A DNA stretch of 64,000 nt from Paenibacillus selenitireducens (GCF_002021565.1 NZ_MSZX01000008.1:293757-357756), one strand, 5' to 3'. Counted from the first letter of the stretch, positions 1 to 8,895 are shown. A program made the numbers and translations. The notes: generated from the sequence alone by a model not told the origin.

Positions 1-1158
1 CATATAGAAGCCAAGCACTGCAATCACGATCCATGCCACAGCTCCCCAGTTGAAGAAAGGAATAAATACCCCGAACCATTCCCCTCGTGGTGTATTCCAC
101 GTAACGACATACCAATAAAGTCCAACACAGCCCCATAACGCCACACTAACGCCTTTTAATATTTCAACGGCACACCACTTTGCAATAATGAGGATCACCG
201 CAGCAATGAAGACCCACAAATACACGCTAATCAGCGGCTTGTAAGCATACCCCTTACCGAACTGTGTTAAGGCTATCATCATTAATAACGTACCGCAAGT
301 AAGCTTTGTTACAACCGATGCGCTCCAAACATGCAAAAGACGGTATACCCACCAAGCAGACCCTACATATATGGCTCCCATGAAGAAGAGCGGCACGGCA
401 AAAGATACAAAAGGCGTGATTAGCCCCAGTGCCCATAACCCGAAAATAACGGCATTCGAAATGCCCAAGTATAAGTTCAAGCCGTCAAATCGCATACGAT
501 TCTTGTATGAGGTGTAGAACAGCGCAATCACATAGAACGCATAAGCTGCCAAGGCATATCGGAACGGCTTGCTCCAGAACACATCCACATGATGCTGGAA
601 AAGAATAAAATAGACCGTGTACAGAAACCAAGTACCGATAAAACCGATTAATCGCAATTCGAACCAGGATTTCAAGACGCTGATATAAAAGAATGCCGCA
701 TTCATCACAAGCAAATAAAGAAATAACGAGAAGACCTGATCCGTCTCTGGCTGCATCATTATAGGTGAGAGCAGCCCGCCGACAAGTCCTATCGACATGA
801 TGAGCCGAGAGTGAAAACGGATCGCATACACGCAAGTACCGGCCGTCACCGCGATCATTGAGAGCAACACAACCATCGGATCCCACAGGCTGTAGTAAAT
901 GCCTGCAAAGGAACACGTCATATACAATAGTGCAACGCCAAGTCCTGTGAACAGTTCACTAATTAATGAATTCGACTTCAGAACGAAGCGTAATCCAGCT
1001 AATACAAAACCCGCTCCTGCAAGTAACCCCGCTCCAATCTTCATCGTATCCGTTAAGAACTTTACATCGAGTGAATATTTAAGCAAAGTAATTAATGCAA
1101 TGAAGACAAACATCGCCCCGAGCAATGACGGCCAATGCTTCTGGTACCGCTGAAACAT
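1..1158 (-). CDS. DUF2339-family multi-spanning membrane protein (3' part runs off the window)
   Basis: The minus-strand frame is open from an ATG at 1158 to base 1, giving at least 386 codons; the C-terminus lies outside the window. A GGGAGTGG ribosome site sits about 7 nt before the ATG. The translation (MFQRYQKHWPSLLGAMFVF...) is almost wholly hydrophobic, with more than ten predicted membrane segments. It carries segments such as GLLAGAGFVLAGLRF and ELFTGLGVALLYMTCSFAG that I recognise from the DUF2339 family of predicted membrane proteins. That family has no established biochemical role. Members are often near 600-1000 residues, so much of the protein may be missing here. Apparent ORFs on the same strand in other frames (254-436, 485-916) and the plus-strand ORF at 899-1153 are shadows of it. 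Confidence 0.8.
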   Translation of the reverse strand, partial: MFQRYQKHWPSLLGAMFVFIALITLLKYSLDVKFLTDTMKIGAGLLAGAGFVLAGLRFVLKSNSLISELFTGLGVALLYMTCSFAGIYYSLWDPMVVLLSMIAVTAGTCVYAIRFHSRLIMSIGLVGGLLSPIMMQPETDQVFSLFLYLLVMNAAFFYISVLKSWFELRLIGFIGTWFLYTVYFILFQHHVDVFWSKPFRYALAAYAFYVIALFYTSYKNRMRFDGLNLYLGISNAVIFGLWALGLITPFVSFAVPLFFMGAIYVGSAWWVYRLLHVWSASVVTKLTCGTLLMMIALTQFGKGYAYKPLISVYLWVFIAAVILIIAKWCAVEILKGVSVALWGCVGLYWYVVTWNTPRGEWFGVFIPFFNWGAVAWIVIAVLGFYM

Positions 1159-1241
1159 CACGAACCACTCCCTACAATGTATTCATTATGACCTGGTCTT
1201 AAATCTATTGTAGCGGGGTGGACAATTTCGACATAGTACCA

Positions 1242-1268
1242 ACTTGTTATAGTACCGAACATACGATC
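1242..1268 (+). promoter_or_regulatory. possible SigmaK-type promoter for the coat protein gene
   Basis: An AC dinucleotide at 1242-1243 is followed after 16 nt by CATACGATC (1260-1268). This resembles the mother-cell SigmaK pattern AC-N16/17-CATANNNTA except for the last base. It would give a leader of about 110 nt before the CotD-like gene, which is longer than usual. It is offered only because coat genes are normally SigmaK-dependent. Confidence 0.25.
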
Positions 1269-1380
1269 TCATTTCGTGACATTTAGCAAAAAAATAAACG
1301 ATTGCCCCGCGGCAAATGAACAAGCACACTAGGGCACCATCACGTACTGTATAGTAATTCGGCTAAAGGAGATGAATTGA

Positions 1381-1854
1381 ATGAAACGTAATTCTTGTGG
1401 AAGCAATATGAAACCAATGGGTATGCACCACCACCACCATATGCACCCAACAAGCGTGAGCCCTGCGAGTATGGGTCCATCCAATATGGGTCCATCCAAT
1501 ATAGGTCCATCCAACGTGGGACCTTCGAACATGTACCCTACCAGCGTCAGTCCTGCTTCAATGGCACCTCAAGCACCGTCCACATTACCAGCTATCGTTG
1601 CTCCATCACAAACTGTCGTTAAAAACACGTTCCACACGGCAACACAACCAATTGTTCACCCGATCAACGTGGTTAACCAACATCACACGATTCCAGTTCC
1701 TGAACACTTCTGTGCTTACAGCTATTCCGATGTGAACTGTGGTATGGGCATGGGCATGGGCATGCGTGCAAAAACGAAAGGTCTTCGCAGCAGCAGCAAA
1801 CGTACTCGCCCTGCGAGCACACGCAGCACACGCAGCAACCGCAAATCCCGCTAA
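1381..1854 (+). CDS. CotD-like inner spore coat protein with Gly-Pro-Ser-Asn repeats
   Basis: 157 residues; the ATG is preceded by AAAGGAG. The middle part (roughly residues 78-120) has the CotD-type pattern: histidine-rich beta-like stretches with TVVKNTFHTATQPIVHPINVVNQHH, a conserved EHFCAYSYSDVN segment and one pair of cysteines. In front of it lies a low-complexity region with a His5 run, two copies of PTSVSPASM and four tandem GPSN units (residues 32-50). The C-terminus is GMGMGMGM followed by a basic Ser/Arg/Thr tail. By family this is a structural spore coat protein assembled in the mother cell; that role is inferred. It stands alone, divergent from the DUF2339 gene and convergent with the response regulator. 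Confidence 0.75.
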   Translation: MKRNSCGSNMKPMGMHHHHHMHPTSVSPASMGPSNMGPSNIGPSNVGPSNMYPTSVSPASMAPQAPSTLPAIVAPSQTVVKNTFHTATQPIVHPINVVNQHHTIPVPEHFCAYSYSDVNCGMGMGMGMRAKTKGLRSSSKRTRPASTRSTRSNRKSR

Positions 1855-1888
1855 TTCCTCGATTAAGCATTTGACGAAAAAATCAGAA

Positions 1889-1917
1889 GTACCTGCTCCG
1901 CAATTCGGAGCAGGTAC
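1889..1917 (-). terminator. intrinsic terminator of the two-component operon
   Basis: A perfect 12-bp stem (GTACCTGCTCCG / CGGAGCAGGTAC) with a 5-nt loop. On the minus strand it is followed by TTCTGATTTTTT. It lies just past the response-regulator stop and may also stop read-through from the convergent coat gene. Confidence 0.85.
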
Positions 1918-1924
1918 CTCTTCC

Positions 1925-2581
1925 TCACTTAAACAAGCCCAAGTCTTTCGCCTTCTGCGCAGCTTCCTTGCTGCTCTTTCCCTGAAGCTTCTTCAGAATA
2001 TGGCTCACATGATTCTTCACGGTCCGTATGGAGACGACGAATTTATCTGCAATTTGGGTCTGCGTATATCCTTTATCGATCATGGACAAGACTTGGATTT
2101 CTGTCGGTGTTATTAAATCCTTCATCTGCTTGACCTCATATTCACGTTCTAATTGCTTAAGTCGGCGGAATTCCTCCCGAATCTGATCAGCCACCCGCGC
2201 ATCGATAGGTGAATTTGACGCATGGGCTTGTCGGATTGCATCCGGAATGTCCTGAAATGCGGACTTCACCAAATAGTTCACAGCCCCTGCCTTGAATGCC
2301 TCGAAGATGACCTGCTTCTCCGTCAGGGAAGAGAGCATAATAATTTGGGCCTGACATCTCGAGCTGATCTCCGCTGTTAGCGTGATGCCTTCCATCGATC
2401 CGACCAGCATAATGTCCATCAGGATAACATCTGGCGCGAGTACAGGAGCAAGCAGGATGGCCTCTTCCGCATTCGATGCCGTTCCCACCACTTCCATATC
2501 TGATTGTTTGGCAAGATAGGCGCTTAACCCCACTCTCCAATCCACGTCATCTTCCACGAGAAACACCCGAATGACCGCCAT
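1925..2581 (-). CDS. NarL/LuxR-type response regulator
   Basis: 218 residues. Residues 1-120 form a receiver domain with the acidic pocket EDD (10-12), phospho-acceptor Asp56 in LMDIML, the conserved Thr/Ser in LSS and Lys106 in YLVKSAF. Residues about 150-212 carry a LuxR-type helix-turn-helix (LTPTEIQVLSMIDKGYTQTQIADK, then VKNHVSHILKKL). It begins 4 nt after the histidine kinase stop, so the two are surely co-transcribed and a cognate pair. It should be a DNA-binding output activated by phosphotransfer; the regulated genes cannot be told from sequence. Confidence 0.93.
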   Translation of the reverse strand: MAVIRVFLVEDDVDWRVGLSAYLAKQSDMEVVGTASNAEEAILLAPVLAPDVILMDIMLVGSMEGITLTAEISSRCQAQIIMLSSLTEKQVIFEAFKAGAVNYLVKSAFQDIPDAIRQAHASNSPIDARVADQIREEFRRLKQLEREYEVKQMKDLITPTEIQVLSMIDKGYTQTQIADKFVVSIRTVKNHVSHILKKLQGKSSKEAAQKAKDLGLFK

Positions 2582-2585
2582 ATGT

Positions 2586-3992
2586 CTACCTCCTGATTAA
2601 CCTCTTATTTTTCGAAAAATACAGATACACCGTCGTACCTGCCCCGACCTTGCTCTCGATCTTCATGGTTCCCCCATGCTTCTTCATCACTTGGTAACAA
2701 TAAGCTAACCCGAGACCAAAGTTGTTCGAACTGCTCTGTTTCGTGGTGAAGAAAGGCTCCGTCACCTTCGCGAGCTGATCTTTCGGAATACCGACTCCGG
2801 TGTCTTGTATGGCGAGAATCCAAGCACGTTTTGTCTCCTTACGCTGCAGCGTCATCGTCCCGCCTTTTGGCATCGCATCGATGGCATTGATCATAATATT
2901 GTTGACCGTCTCTTGGATCTGGGCGCGATCCACGAGGATCTCCATCACTTCATCATCCGCATCCCAGCCGGTGATGACTGCGATCTTGGACTGCGCCAGC
3001 TGTGGTTCCAGCATGTTCACATTGTCCAAGATCAGCCGCTCCAGCATGACTACCTCCGGTCTGATGATTAAGTCCTGCGTGCGGTGATGAACACGACTCA
3101 CCATGTCCTGGATATGTGCGGCAGCCTTTTGAATAACCTGCACATCCTCCACGAGTTCGTTATGGACCTCGGCATGCTGGTTCGAAATCAGCTTGTCGCA
3201 GAACAGCTGTATTTTACCTAAGTCATTTTTAATCGCATGATTGAGAATCGATGTTCCGGACGTAATTGCCCGGAGTGTCATGTCCATTTGGCGACGTTCA
3301 ATAAAAAGCTGGACGCCGAGGAAGCCGGATTTAAATAACGCCGTAACAAATACGGCAAAGGCAAGGGAAATCGTCCACACGTTATACCGCCACATTTCAT
3401 AAATTCCTAAAACAGGCAATACATAATTCATGACCATGGCGAATACGACGGCAGGCACCACGGCGAGCATCGTGATCCCATGGGAACGCCGTTCCCACAA
3501 TTCTCCCCGTTTGCTGACAATCAAGACCGTTCCGAACACGATATACGGTACAGCCCAGTAGACCAATAGATCATAGTTCGGCGGATAATATGGACGGAAG
3601 CACAGCATAAGCAGGATCGGGAGCGGCAATATCCAGCGAATATAGCCCCAGAACCGCCGCCAGTTCGGACGGCTGATATACGTGCCCGCAAACATGAGAT
3701 AGCAATAAGGAAGCCCGTAATAGCTCAGCAATGAAAATACAGTCATCGCCCAATATAAGCCGACATCCGTATCCGCCGTACCGCCTAACGTCGTAACTAG
3801 CGGTCGAATCCACTCCTGCAATACGGAAGCAAGAGCCCCCGAACCGCCGCAGAAGGCAACAGCACTCAACCAGCGGGCAGCCTGATTACGCCAATCGGAT
3901 ATCAATAATAAAATTGCAGTAATCCATAAAACGATAAGCACAAAAATCAAGCGGAAACCCCGCCCTTCTTCAGAATACCTATTTTTGGTCAT
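2586..3992 (-). CDS. membrane-bound sensor histidine kinase
   Basis: 468 residues. The first 230 contain about seven hydrophobic segments and no large external domain, so the signal is probably sensed in or near the membrane. A phospho-acceptor His252 lies in SILNHAIKNDLGK. It is followed by a HATPase_c domain with the N box (NIMINAIDAMP), G1 (DTGVGIP) and G2 (GLGLAYC) motifs. The ATG at 3992 has no visible ribosome site. A TTG at 3950 (codon 15), just before the first hydrophobic helix, is preceded by GAAGGGCGGGG at good spacing and may be the real start. It is transcribed together with the response regulator that follows. Confidence 0.92.
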   Translation of the reverse strand: MTKNRYSEEGRGFRLIFVLIVLWITAILLLISDWRNQAARWLSAVAFCGGSGALASVLQEWIRPLVTTLGGTADTDVGLYWAMTVFSLLSYYGLPYCYLMFAGTYISRPNWRRFWGYIRWILPLPILLMLCFRPYYPPNYDLLVYWAVPYIVFGTVLIVSKRGELWERRSHGITMLAVVPAVVFAMVMNYVLPVLGIYEMWRYNVWTISLAFAVFVTALFKSGFLGVQLFIERRQMDMTLRAITSGTSILNHAIKNDLGKIQLFCDKLISNQHAEVHNELVEDVQVIQKAAAHIQDMVSRVHHRTQDLIIRPEVVMLERLILDNVNMLEPQLAQSKIAVITGWDADDEVMEILVDRAQIQETVNNIMINAIDAMPKGGTMTLQRKETKRAWILAIQDTGVGIPKDQLAKVTEPFFTTKQSSSNNFGLGLAYCYQVMKKHGGTMKIESKVGAGTTVYLYFSKNKRLIRR

Positions 3993-4027
3993 TATACCAT
4001 AAATGGCTTCAACGCTTAGTCACAAAA

Positions 4028-4059
4028 AGGCTTCGCACCCAAATACAGGTTGCGAAGCT
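4028..4059 (-). terminator. terminator after the stalk-domain protein
   Basis: GCTTCGCAACC / GGGTGCGAAGCC pair on the minus strand, followed by TTTTTGTGA. It separates the stalk-domain gene from the histidine kinase. Confidence 0.8.
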
Positions 4060-4074
4060 TTTAACATGCTTATT

Positions 4075-4998
4075 TTATTTGCCATCGATACGCGGTTCAT
4101 TCGGAATCGCTGTAATCGCATCCGCATCTGAGAAGGAGTTATTCTTGACGGTAAAGCTGCCTAAATCACTGGAGACTCCTTTAATATCCATTCTACCGTA
4201 ATTCACAATATCCGCTACCGGAAAGGCATGTCGGAAAAAGACGGAACGTTCATCTACAGCCGGTTTAGCCCCTTGCTCTTCTGCGTATTTATTCGTCTGG
4301 TAATTGAACCGTCCCTGCCACTTCACGACGGCAACACCGCCAGCATCTACCTCAATATAGCTTTTTACATCACGATAAAGTATGTAGTATCGAAGCGCCT
4401 CGCCTTCCGGGAAGGTAATAATTTTGCTAAAGCCCTCGGATTGTACGGCTAATTCTTTATTTGGGAAATACCACGGTAAGCTGAGCACCTCTTTGCGCGC
4501 CGCATCAAGTTCGCCTGTCCGCATCGTCTGGTCTTTCTTCACGCGTTCGGGCGTTCGCACATAAGTCGCATGCGTCTTCGGATTCCATTGTACATCCCCG
4601 TTCAATGCTTCACTGACAAACCGTAGAGGTACATAGGTACGTCCGTCAATCATTCGCACCGGAACGTCTAAGGCAACCGACTGATCATTCACTTCGGCTT
4701 GCAATTGATCCGCCTTTAATTTAACAACTTTCTTTTTATCACTTGTATACAGCGTTACCGTCTTCGTCTCCGCGTTCCATTCCGGTACGATCTCCTTCAC
4801 GCCACCGGTTGATGTATTCAACTGGACGAGCGGAATCAATATACGATCCTTCTCGTAACGCCACTGCTGAACATATTTTCCATTTACGAATATTTCCGTT
4901 TCATTAGGTGATGTTTCTAAGGCATGTGCCTTACCCATCGGCGCCACAATGCTGCAGACCAGCAGTAAGCTTAAGGCAGCCGTCATCCATTTCCTCAT
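4075..4998 (-). CDS. secreted protein with copper-amine-oxidase-like stalk domain
   Basis: 307 residues. It has a clear signal peptide (residues 1-26, ending KAHA). Residues about 35-150 match the copper amine oxidase N-terminal-like (stalk) domain: IFVNGKYV, ...RILIPLVQL, ...VPVRMIDGRTYVPLRFVSEALNGDVQWN. This domain is common in Paenibacillus surface proteins and carries no oxidase activity by itself. The C-terminal half (150-307) is not recognised. The gene stands alone between two terminators, upstream of the kinase operon. A cell-wall or extracellular role is inferred only from the signal peptide and the domain. Confidence 0.8.
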   Translation of the reverse strand: MRKWMTAALSLLLVCSIVAPMGKAHALETSPNETEIFVNGKYVQQWRYEKDRILIPLVQLNTSTGGVKEIVPEWNAETKTVTLYTSDKKKVVKLKADQLQAEVNDQSVALDVPVRMIDGRTYVPLRFVSEALNGDVQWNPKTHATYVRTPERVKKDQTMRTGELDAARKEVLSLPWYFPNKELAVQSEGFSKIITFPEGEALRYYILYRDVKSYIEVDAGGVAVVKWQGRFNYQTNKYAEEQGAKPAVDERSVFFRHAFPVADIVNYGRMDIKGVSSDLGSFTVKNNSFSDADAITAIPNEPRIDGK

Positions 4999-5049
4999 TC
5001 GTCATCCAACACCTTTCTTCATTTTGGAGATTATCATTCAAAAAGAAGG

Positions 5050-5071
5050 GAGTCGCGGTTACCCGCGACTC
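5050..5071 (-). terminator. terminator of the small CxC gene
   Basis: A 9-bp stem (GAGTCGCGG / CCGCGACTC) with a 4-nt loop, followed on the minus strand by CCCTTCTTTTTG. Confidence 0.8.
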
Positions 5072-5109
5072 ACAACCATCGCAAGATTGAATATAGTACA
5101 TTATCGTCG

Positions 5110-5271
5110 TTACACTTGCTTCTTTTGAGCCGCTTTATTGGGATCATATTGTACTTTTGTACTAGGTCTCAATGAGGTAATCGACGTGGGCTGGTTATTT
5201 CCATTTTTCCAGGAAACCGCGTTCGACTTTTGTTGCGCATTGAATTGATTCATAGAATGACAGAAACACAT
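5110..5271 (-). CDS. small (53-aa) Cys-x-Cys protein, probable sporulation gene
   Basis: A short minus-strand frame beginning MCFCHSMNQFNAQQ and ending PNKAAQKKQV. A GGGGGTGAG ribosome site lies 5 nt before the ATG at 5271, and an inner ATG at 5253 is in frame but lacks such a site. The gene has its own terminator (5050-5071) and a CATACAATA promoter element upstream, which fits a real single-gene unit. The protein is rich in Gln, Asn, Ser and Lys and has no membrane segment. I do not recognise a family. The promoter type and the neighbouring sporulation gene suggest expression in the mother cell. Confidence 0.55.
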   Translation of the reverse strand: MCFCHSMNQFNAQQKSNAVSWKNGNNQPTSITSLRPSTKVQYDPNKAAQKKQV

Positions 5272-5303
5272 CCTGACTCACCCCCTACTCATCCTTCTAT
5301 CAA

Positions 5304-5312
5304 TATTGTATG
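5304..5312 (-). promoter_or_regulatory. SigmaK-like -10 element for the 53-aa gene
   Basis: On the minus strand this reads CATACAATA, a perfect match to CATANNNTA. An AC dinucleotide lies about 18 bp upstream. It would place the transcript start about 27 nt before the ATG at 5271. Confidence 0.45.
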
Positions 5313-5388
5313 TAATAGAAATAGAATAGGGTTGGGCGATCCATAATCGTTCTTATTTTTGTAAAAAAGAAATGTTGGAGGGTCGCGT

Positions 5389-5739
5389 ATGAATATTGAA
5401 TTCAGTTGGCTTCAATTGATTGTACTGTCCCTAGCCAGTTTCCGATTTACCCACTTGCTCGTCTATGATGATATCACTGCACCCATTCGCCGCTTGTTTA
5501 TCCAACTGTCGACACAAACAGATGACCAAGGGCAAACCACAACCTTTCTCGAACCCAAGGGGAAAGGCATTCAGCACTTTATCGGCCAAATATTGTTATG
5601 CCACTGGTGTACGGGGATTTGGTCGGCACTAGGCCTTACTTTGCTCATATGGCTTGCACCGATCGCTTGGTGGCTTCTCATCATTTTAGCTGTCGCTGGG
5701 CTTGCAGCGATTATTGAGTCCATCGTCTTACGACTTTGA
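5389..5739 (+). CDS. DUF1360 / YjcA-like sporulation membrane protein
   Basis: 116 residues; the start ATG follows TTGGAGGG. The N-terminus (WLQLIVLSLASFRFTHLLVYDDITAPIRR) and the inner LLCHWCTGIWSALGLTLLIW segment are the hallmarks of the DUF1360 family, which includes YjcA of Bacillus subtilis. Three hydrophobic segments suggest an integral membrane protein; CHWC is a conserved cysteine pair. The family is tied to sporulation in Bacillus, and its molecular function is unknown. It diverges from the 53-aa gene, and the two may be expressed together in the sporangium. Confidence 0.8.
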   Translation: MNIEFSWLQLIVLSLASFRFTHLLVYDDITAPIRRLFIQLSTQTDDQGQTTTFLEPKGKGIQHFIGQILLCHWCTGIWSALGLTLLIWLAPIAWWLLIILAVAGLAAIIESIVLRL

Positions 5740-5903
5740 TCTATGGTTGTCCTGAAGCAACCCTATCCTTTTGAGACTACTATAGTTATATAGACTTCTT
5801 CTATAGGCAAAAAGTTTCAAAAGACGCTGAACATTCAGATATAAAAACGATACCCCTCTGATGTATATACCTACAAGGGATTTTTATGCGCTATAAACAA
5901 CAA

Positions 5904-5935
5904 AACAGCCGACCCTCCATGAGGAACCGGCTGTT
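5904..5935 (-). terminator. terminator of the first repeat protein
   Basis: Stem AACAGCCG / CGGCTGTT, followed on the minus strand by TTTGTTGTTT. Confidence 0.8.
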
Positions 5936-5951
5936 CTGGTTTCTATTGCAT

Positions 5952-7274
5952 TTAGCGAGGTGTTACCACATGTTCCGTAGACGTGACAACAATAACCTCA
6001 GCATTCGTGATCCCTGGAAGCGAGGCTGTCATCACCGAAGAATGGTAGGCAACAATGTCCATCCCTGCCGTCAGTTTCACTTCACCGCCACGGATGTTCA
6101 CGATCTTCGTATCTTTGGTGATATTCAGAATGATGTCATTGTTCTTCGAGTCATCTGAACCTACATTCACATAGACGCGATTTTCGCTCGTTCCATCTCG
6201 CATGATCGTGCCTTCCACTTTAGGTGAAGCAGCCTTCACGATAATTTTCTCCGCATGCGTCTGTGCAGGGAAACTCATCGCCATCATAGGCCCATACGTA
6301 GCTTCGACGCGAACATCTTCCTTCAACGCATCCTTTGTTAATGCTTTACCCTCTGGGTCTACGATTTGAGTTTTCTCATCCACATGCAAGATGATTTGCT
6401 CTTGTCCTCCACCAGCAAGCGGTCCGCCAACCACAAATATCTGGTCGTTCGATACTTTGGTAATAAAGCCGTCTGTACCTAATACCTGCTCGGGTACATT
6501 GACTTCATCTACATTGACGATCACATAATTTGTTGTCGATTGCGGAGGAATGCTCATCGTTACCGCAGGCCCATAAAATGCTCGAATACTCATGCCTGCT
6601 TGAATATCTTTCGCTTTTATTTTTTTGCCGTGCTGGTCAACGATTTCAGCCTTTTTCGCAAAATGCAAAACGACGGTTTCCTCATTAGACGTATACAGGT
6701 TCGTGCCTTTCACGACGATGCCGTTTTCCCGAACTTCAGATACCTTGCCTTGCACACCCGTAAAACTTTGATCATGAACAACAAGGGTGAGTGCCGTACC
6801 TCGAGGCGGCAAGCTCTTCGTCATCATGGGGCCGTAAAAGGCTTTAACCACCTTATGACCATCGATAACGGATTGTAAATCTACGTTCTTCCCTTTTGCA
6901 TCAACAATCTTAGTATCCTTCGTAATTGCTAGAATGATGGAACTTTGCGAGTTGTCCGTTAACCCTCTGCCTACGACCGTAACATATTTACCCTGTTCGT
7001 TATTCGTGAAATTCGTGATTTGGCCCATGGTACCTAGTACATCTTTGGCGTTCGAATGTAAACCGTCTTGTCCGTGCAACCCTTGTTGACCCTGCTGATT
7101 TTGTTGATTTTGTGGATCATTCTGGTTCGTATCCTCATATTTCTCAATCGGGCACACGACTAAATTCGGCAGCGTTGATGTGGGCTGTGTGTAATCCTTC
7201 GCGCTGGCCGCCATCGGTACCGCTGCGATCGCTAGAATCGTTGCTGTGGCGAGTACTTTGTACATTTTTTTCAT
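5952..7274 (-). CDS. exported protein of four ~90-residue repeats (paralogue A)
   Basis: 440 residues. There is a signal peptide (MKKMYKVLATATILAIAAVPMAASA), then a Gln-rich linker (about 50-75) and four tandem repeats. Each repeat has the pattern G-x-I ... IxLxITKDTKIVD-x-x-G ... V-x-A-[FY]-YGPxMTxSxPP-x-x-TxAxxxxV. YGP-type signatures occur in repeats 1-3 and a degraded version (YHSSVMTASLP) in repeat 4. Ribosome site CAGGAGGT. It is about 60% identical by eye to the next gene, so the pair arose by tandem duplication. I do not recognise the family; a beta-rich extracellular or wall protein is likely. Confidence 0.8.
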   Translation of the reverse strand: MKKMYKVLATATILAIAAVPMAASAKDYTQPTSTLPNLVVCPIEKYEDTNQNDPQNQQNQQGQQGLHGQDGLHSNAKDVLGTMGQITNFTNNEQGKYVTVVGRGLTDNSQSSIILAITKDTKIVDAKGKNVDLQSVIDGHKVVKAFYGPMMTKSLPPRGTALTLVVHDQSFTGVQGKVSEVRENGIVVKGTNLYTSNEETVVLHFAKKAEIVDQHGKKIKAKDIQAGMSIRAFYGPAVTMSIPPQSTTNYVIVNVDEVNVPEQVLGTDGFITKVSNDQIFVVGGPLAGGGQEQIILHVDEKTQIVDPEGKALTKDALKEDVRVEATYGPMMAMSFPAQTHAEKIIVKAASPKVEGTIMRDGTSENRVYVNVGSDDSKNNDIILNITKDTKIVNIRGGEVKLTAGMDIVAYHSSVMTASLPGITNAEVIVVTSTEHVVTPR

Positions 7275-7401
7275 ATGAATACCTCCTGATGCAGCTATGT
7301 ATAGTCTTGATTCCTGTCATCGTTATAGACGAGGTGATTCTTGAAAATGTTGCATGAAAATGGCTAGAAACCGCACGATTAACGGACTTAAGACGCGAAA
7401 A

Positions 7402-7437
7402 AACCAAGCGATTCTCTCGGGAGAGAACGACTTGGTT
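7402..7437 (-). terminator. terminator between the two repeat proteins
   Basis: A 17-bp imperfect stem (AACCAAG...CTCTC / GAGAG...CTTGGTT) flanked by A and T runs on both sides, so it can act in either direction. It ends the transcript of paralogue B. Confidence 0.8.
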
Positions 7438-7481
7438 TTTGATGTTACAAGCTATTTTATCGCGCTCCTGGAAGTCGATTA

Positions 7482-8696
7482 TTACTTCGTTGCGTTATCA
7501 GCTGCAACGATCACGATCTCAGCATTCGTGATGCCTGGAAGGGACTTTGTCATGATTGGAGAATGGTAAGCGACAACCTTCATGCCTGCTTTCAATTCTT
7601 CATTTTCTGCAAGCCCAGGGATAATCGTCGTATCTTTGGTGATGTTCAAGATCACATCGTTGTTCTTGTTGTCATCTGAACCAACATTCAAGTACACTTG
7701 GCCTTCGCCTGCACGTTCGGAAGCCTCAATCGTTCCTTCGACTTTCACCGCTTCTGCTGCTTTTACTACGATTTTATCGGCATGCGTTTGACCTGGATAG
7801 CTCATCGTCATTATTGGGCCGTAGAATGCATCTACACGAACGTCTGCTTTTAGTGCGTCTTTCGTTAATACGTTACCTTCTTCGTCCACGATTTGCGTTT
7901 TCTCATCTACCGTTAGAAGAACGTAGTTCACGCCGCCTTGTTCCATCGCGTGACCAATCACGGTAATACGATCTTCATTCACATTTGTAATAATTCCTGT
8001 TGTGCCTGGTGCTTGCTCTTGAACTGCTGTATTGACAACCACATAGTTCGTAGTCGCTTGAGGAGGCAAGCTCATAGCAACAGCTGGACCGTAGAATGCC
8101 TTAACGCTCATGCCTTTTTGGATATCACTTGCTTGAATCGCTTTGCCTTCTTGATCTAAGAGTTGTGCTTTGTCAGCGAAGTGCAACAAAATTGTATCTT
8201 CGTTACCTGAGTAAATATCTTTACCTTTTACAAGGATGCCATCATCTTTGACTTCCGTAACGGTACCATCAATTGCAGTAAAGCTATGGTCTTGAACAAC
8301 AAGCGTTAGTGCTGTGCCCTGAGCTGGCATGCTTTTCGTAATATTTGAGCCATAGAAAGCTTTAACTACTTTTTTCTCATCGATGATCGTTTTCAAAGCA
8401 ACCGGATTACCTTTGGAATCTACGATTTTTGTATCTTTCGTAATCGAAAGAATCATTTCGCTCTGATCTGTCGTTGCAAGACCGCGACCTGTAACCGTAA
8501 TGAATTTACCGGATTTATCATTCACGAAATCTGTAATTTGACCCATTGTGCCAGGAACAACTTTGGCTTGAGTTACATTAAACCCTTGTCCATTTTGACT
8601 CGTTGGGACAGGAACGTCTTGCGCGCTTGCTGCCATCGGCATCGCTGCCATCGCTAGAATGGATGCTGTTGCTAGAACTTTGTACATTTTTTTCAT
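7482..8696 (-). CDS. exported protein of four ~90-residue repeats (paralogue B)
   Basis: 404 residues, with a nearly identical signal peptide to paralogue A (MKKMYKVLATASILAMAAMPMAASA) and the same four repeats. Each repeat ends in YGPxxTxSxP (fourth: YHSPIMTKSLPGITNAE). It lacks the Gln-rich linker of paralogue A. Ribosome site TGGAGGAATT. No catalytic motif, anchor or LPXTG sorting signal is visible, so it is probably secreted or held non-covalently at the wall. Each paralogue has its own terminator, so they are probably separate transcripts. Function unknown. Confidence 0.8.
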   Translation of the reverse strand: MKKMYKVLATASILAMAAMPMAASAQDVPVPTSQNGQGFNVTQAKVVPGTMGQITDFVNDKSGKFITVTGRGLATTDQSEMILSITKDTKIVDSKGNPVALKTIIDEKKVVKAFYGSNITKSMPAQGTALTLVVQDHSFTAIDGTVTEVKDDGILVKGKDIYSGNEDTILLHFADKAQLLDQEGKAIQASDIQKGMSVKAFYGPAVAMSLPPQATTNYVVVNTAVQEQAPGTTGIITNVNEDRITVIGHAMEQGGVNYVLLTVDEKTQIVDEEGNVLTKDALKADVRVDAFYGPIMTMSYPGQTHADKIVVKAAEAVKVEGTIEASERAGEGQVYLNVGSDDNKNNDVILNITKDTTIIPGLAENEELKAGMKVVAYHSPIMTKSLPGITNAEIVIVAADNATK

Positions 8697-8895
8697 GTGT
8701 AATTCCTCCAGTTGTATGTATAGTTGATTGCCTACTTGTTTGAAAAGTTACCTCTTGCCGTCTGATTGAGTTGTAACAACCTTGCTTACATACTCCTAAA
8801 CGAGCGTGTTGCATGGAATGTTGCACTAAATTGCATAAAAAAATTTTACCTCTGGCTAGAATCTGTTTAACTTATGAGCTTCACTAGACCAAAAA

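Noticed and set aside
899..1153. Plus-strand 84-codon ORF
   Set aside because: It is antisense to the DUF2339 gene, which is open over 386 codons with clear membrane pattern and ribosome site.
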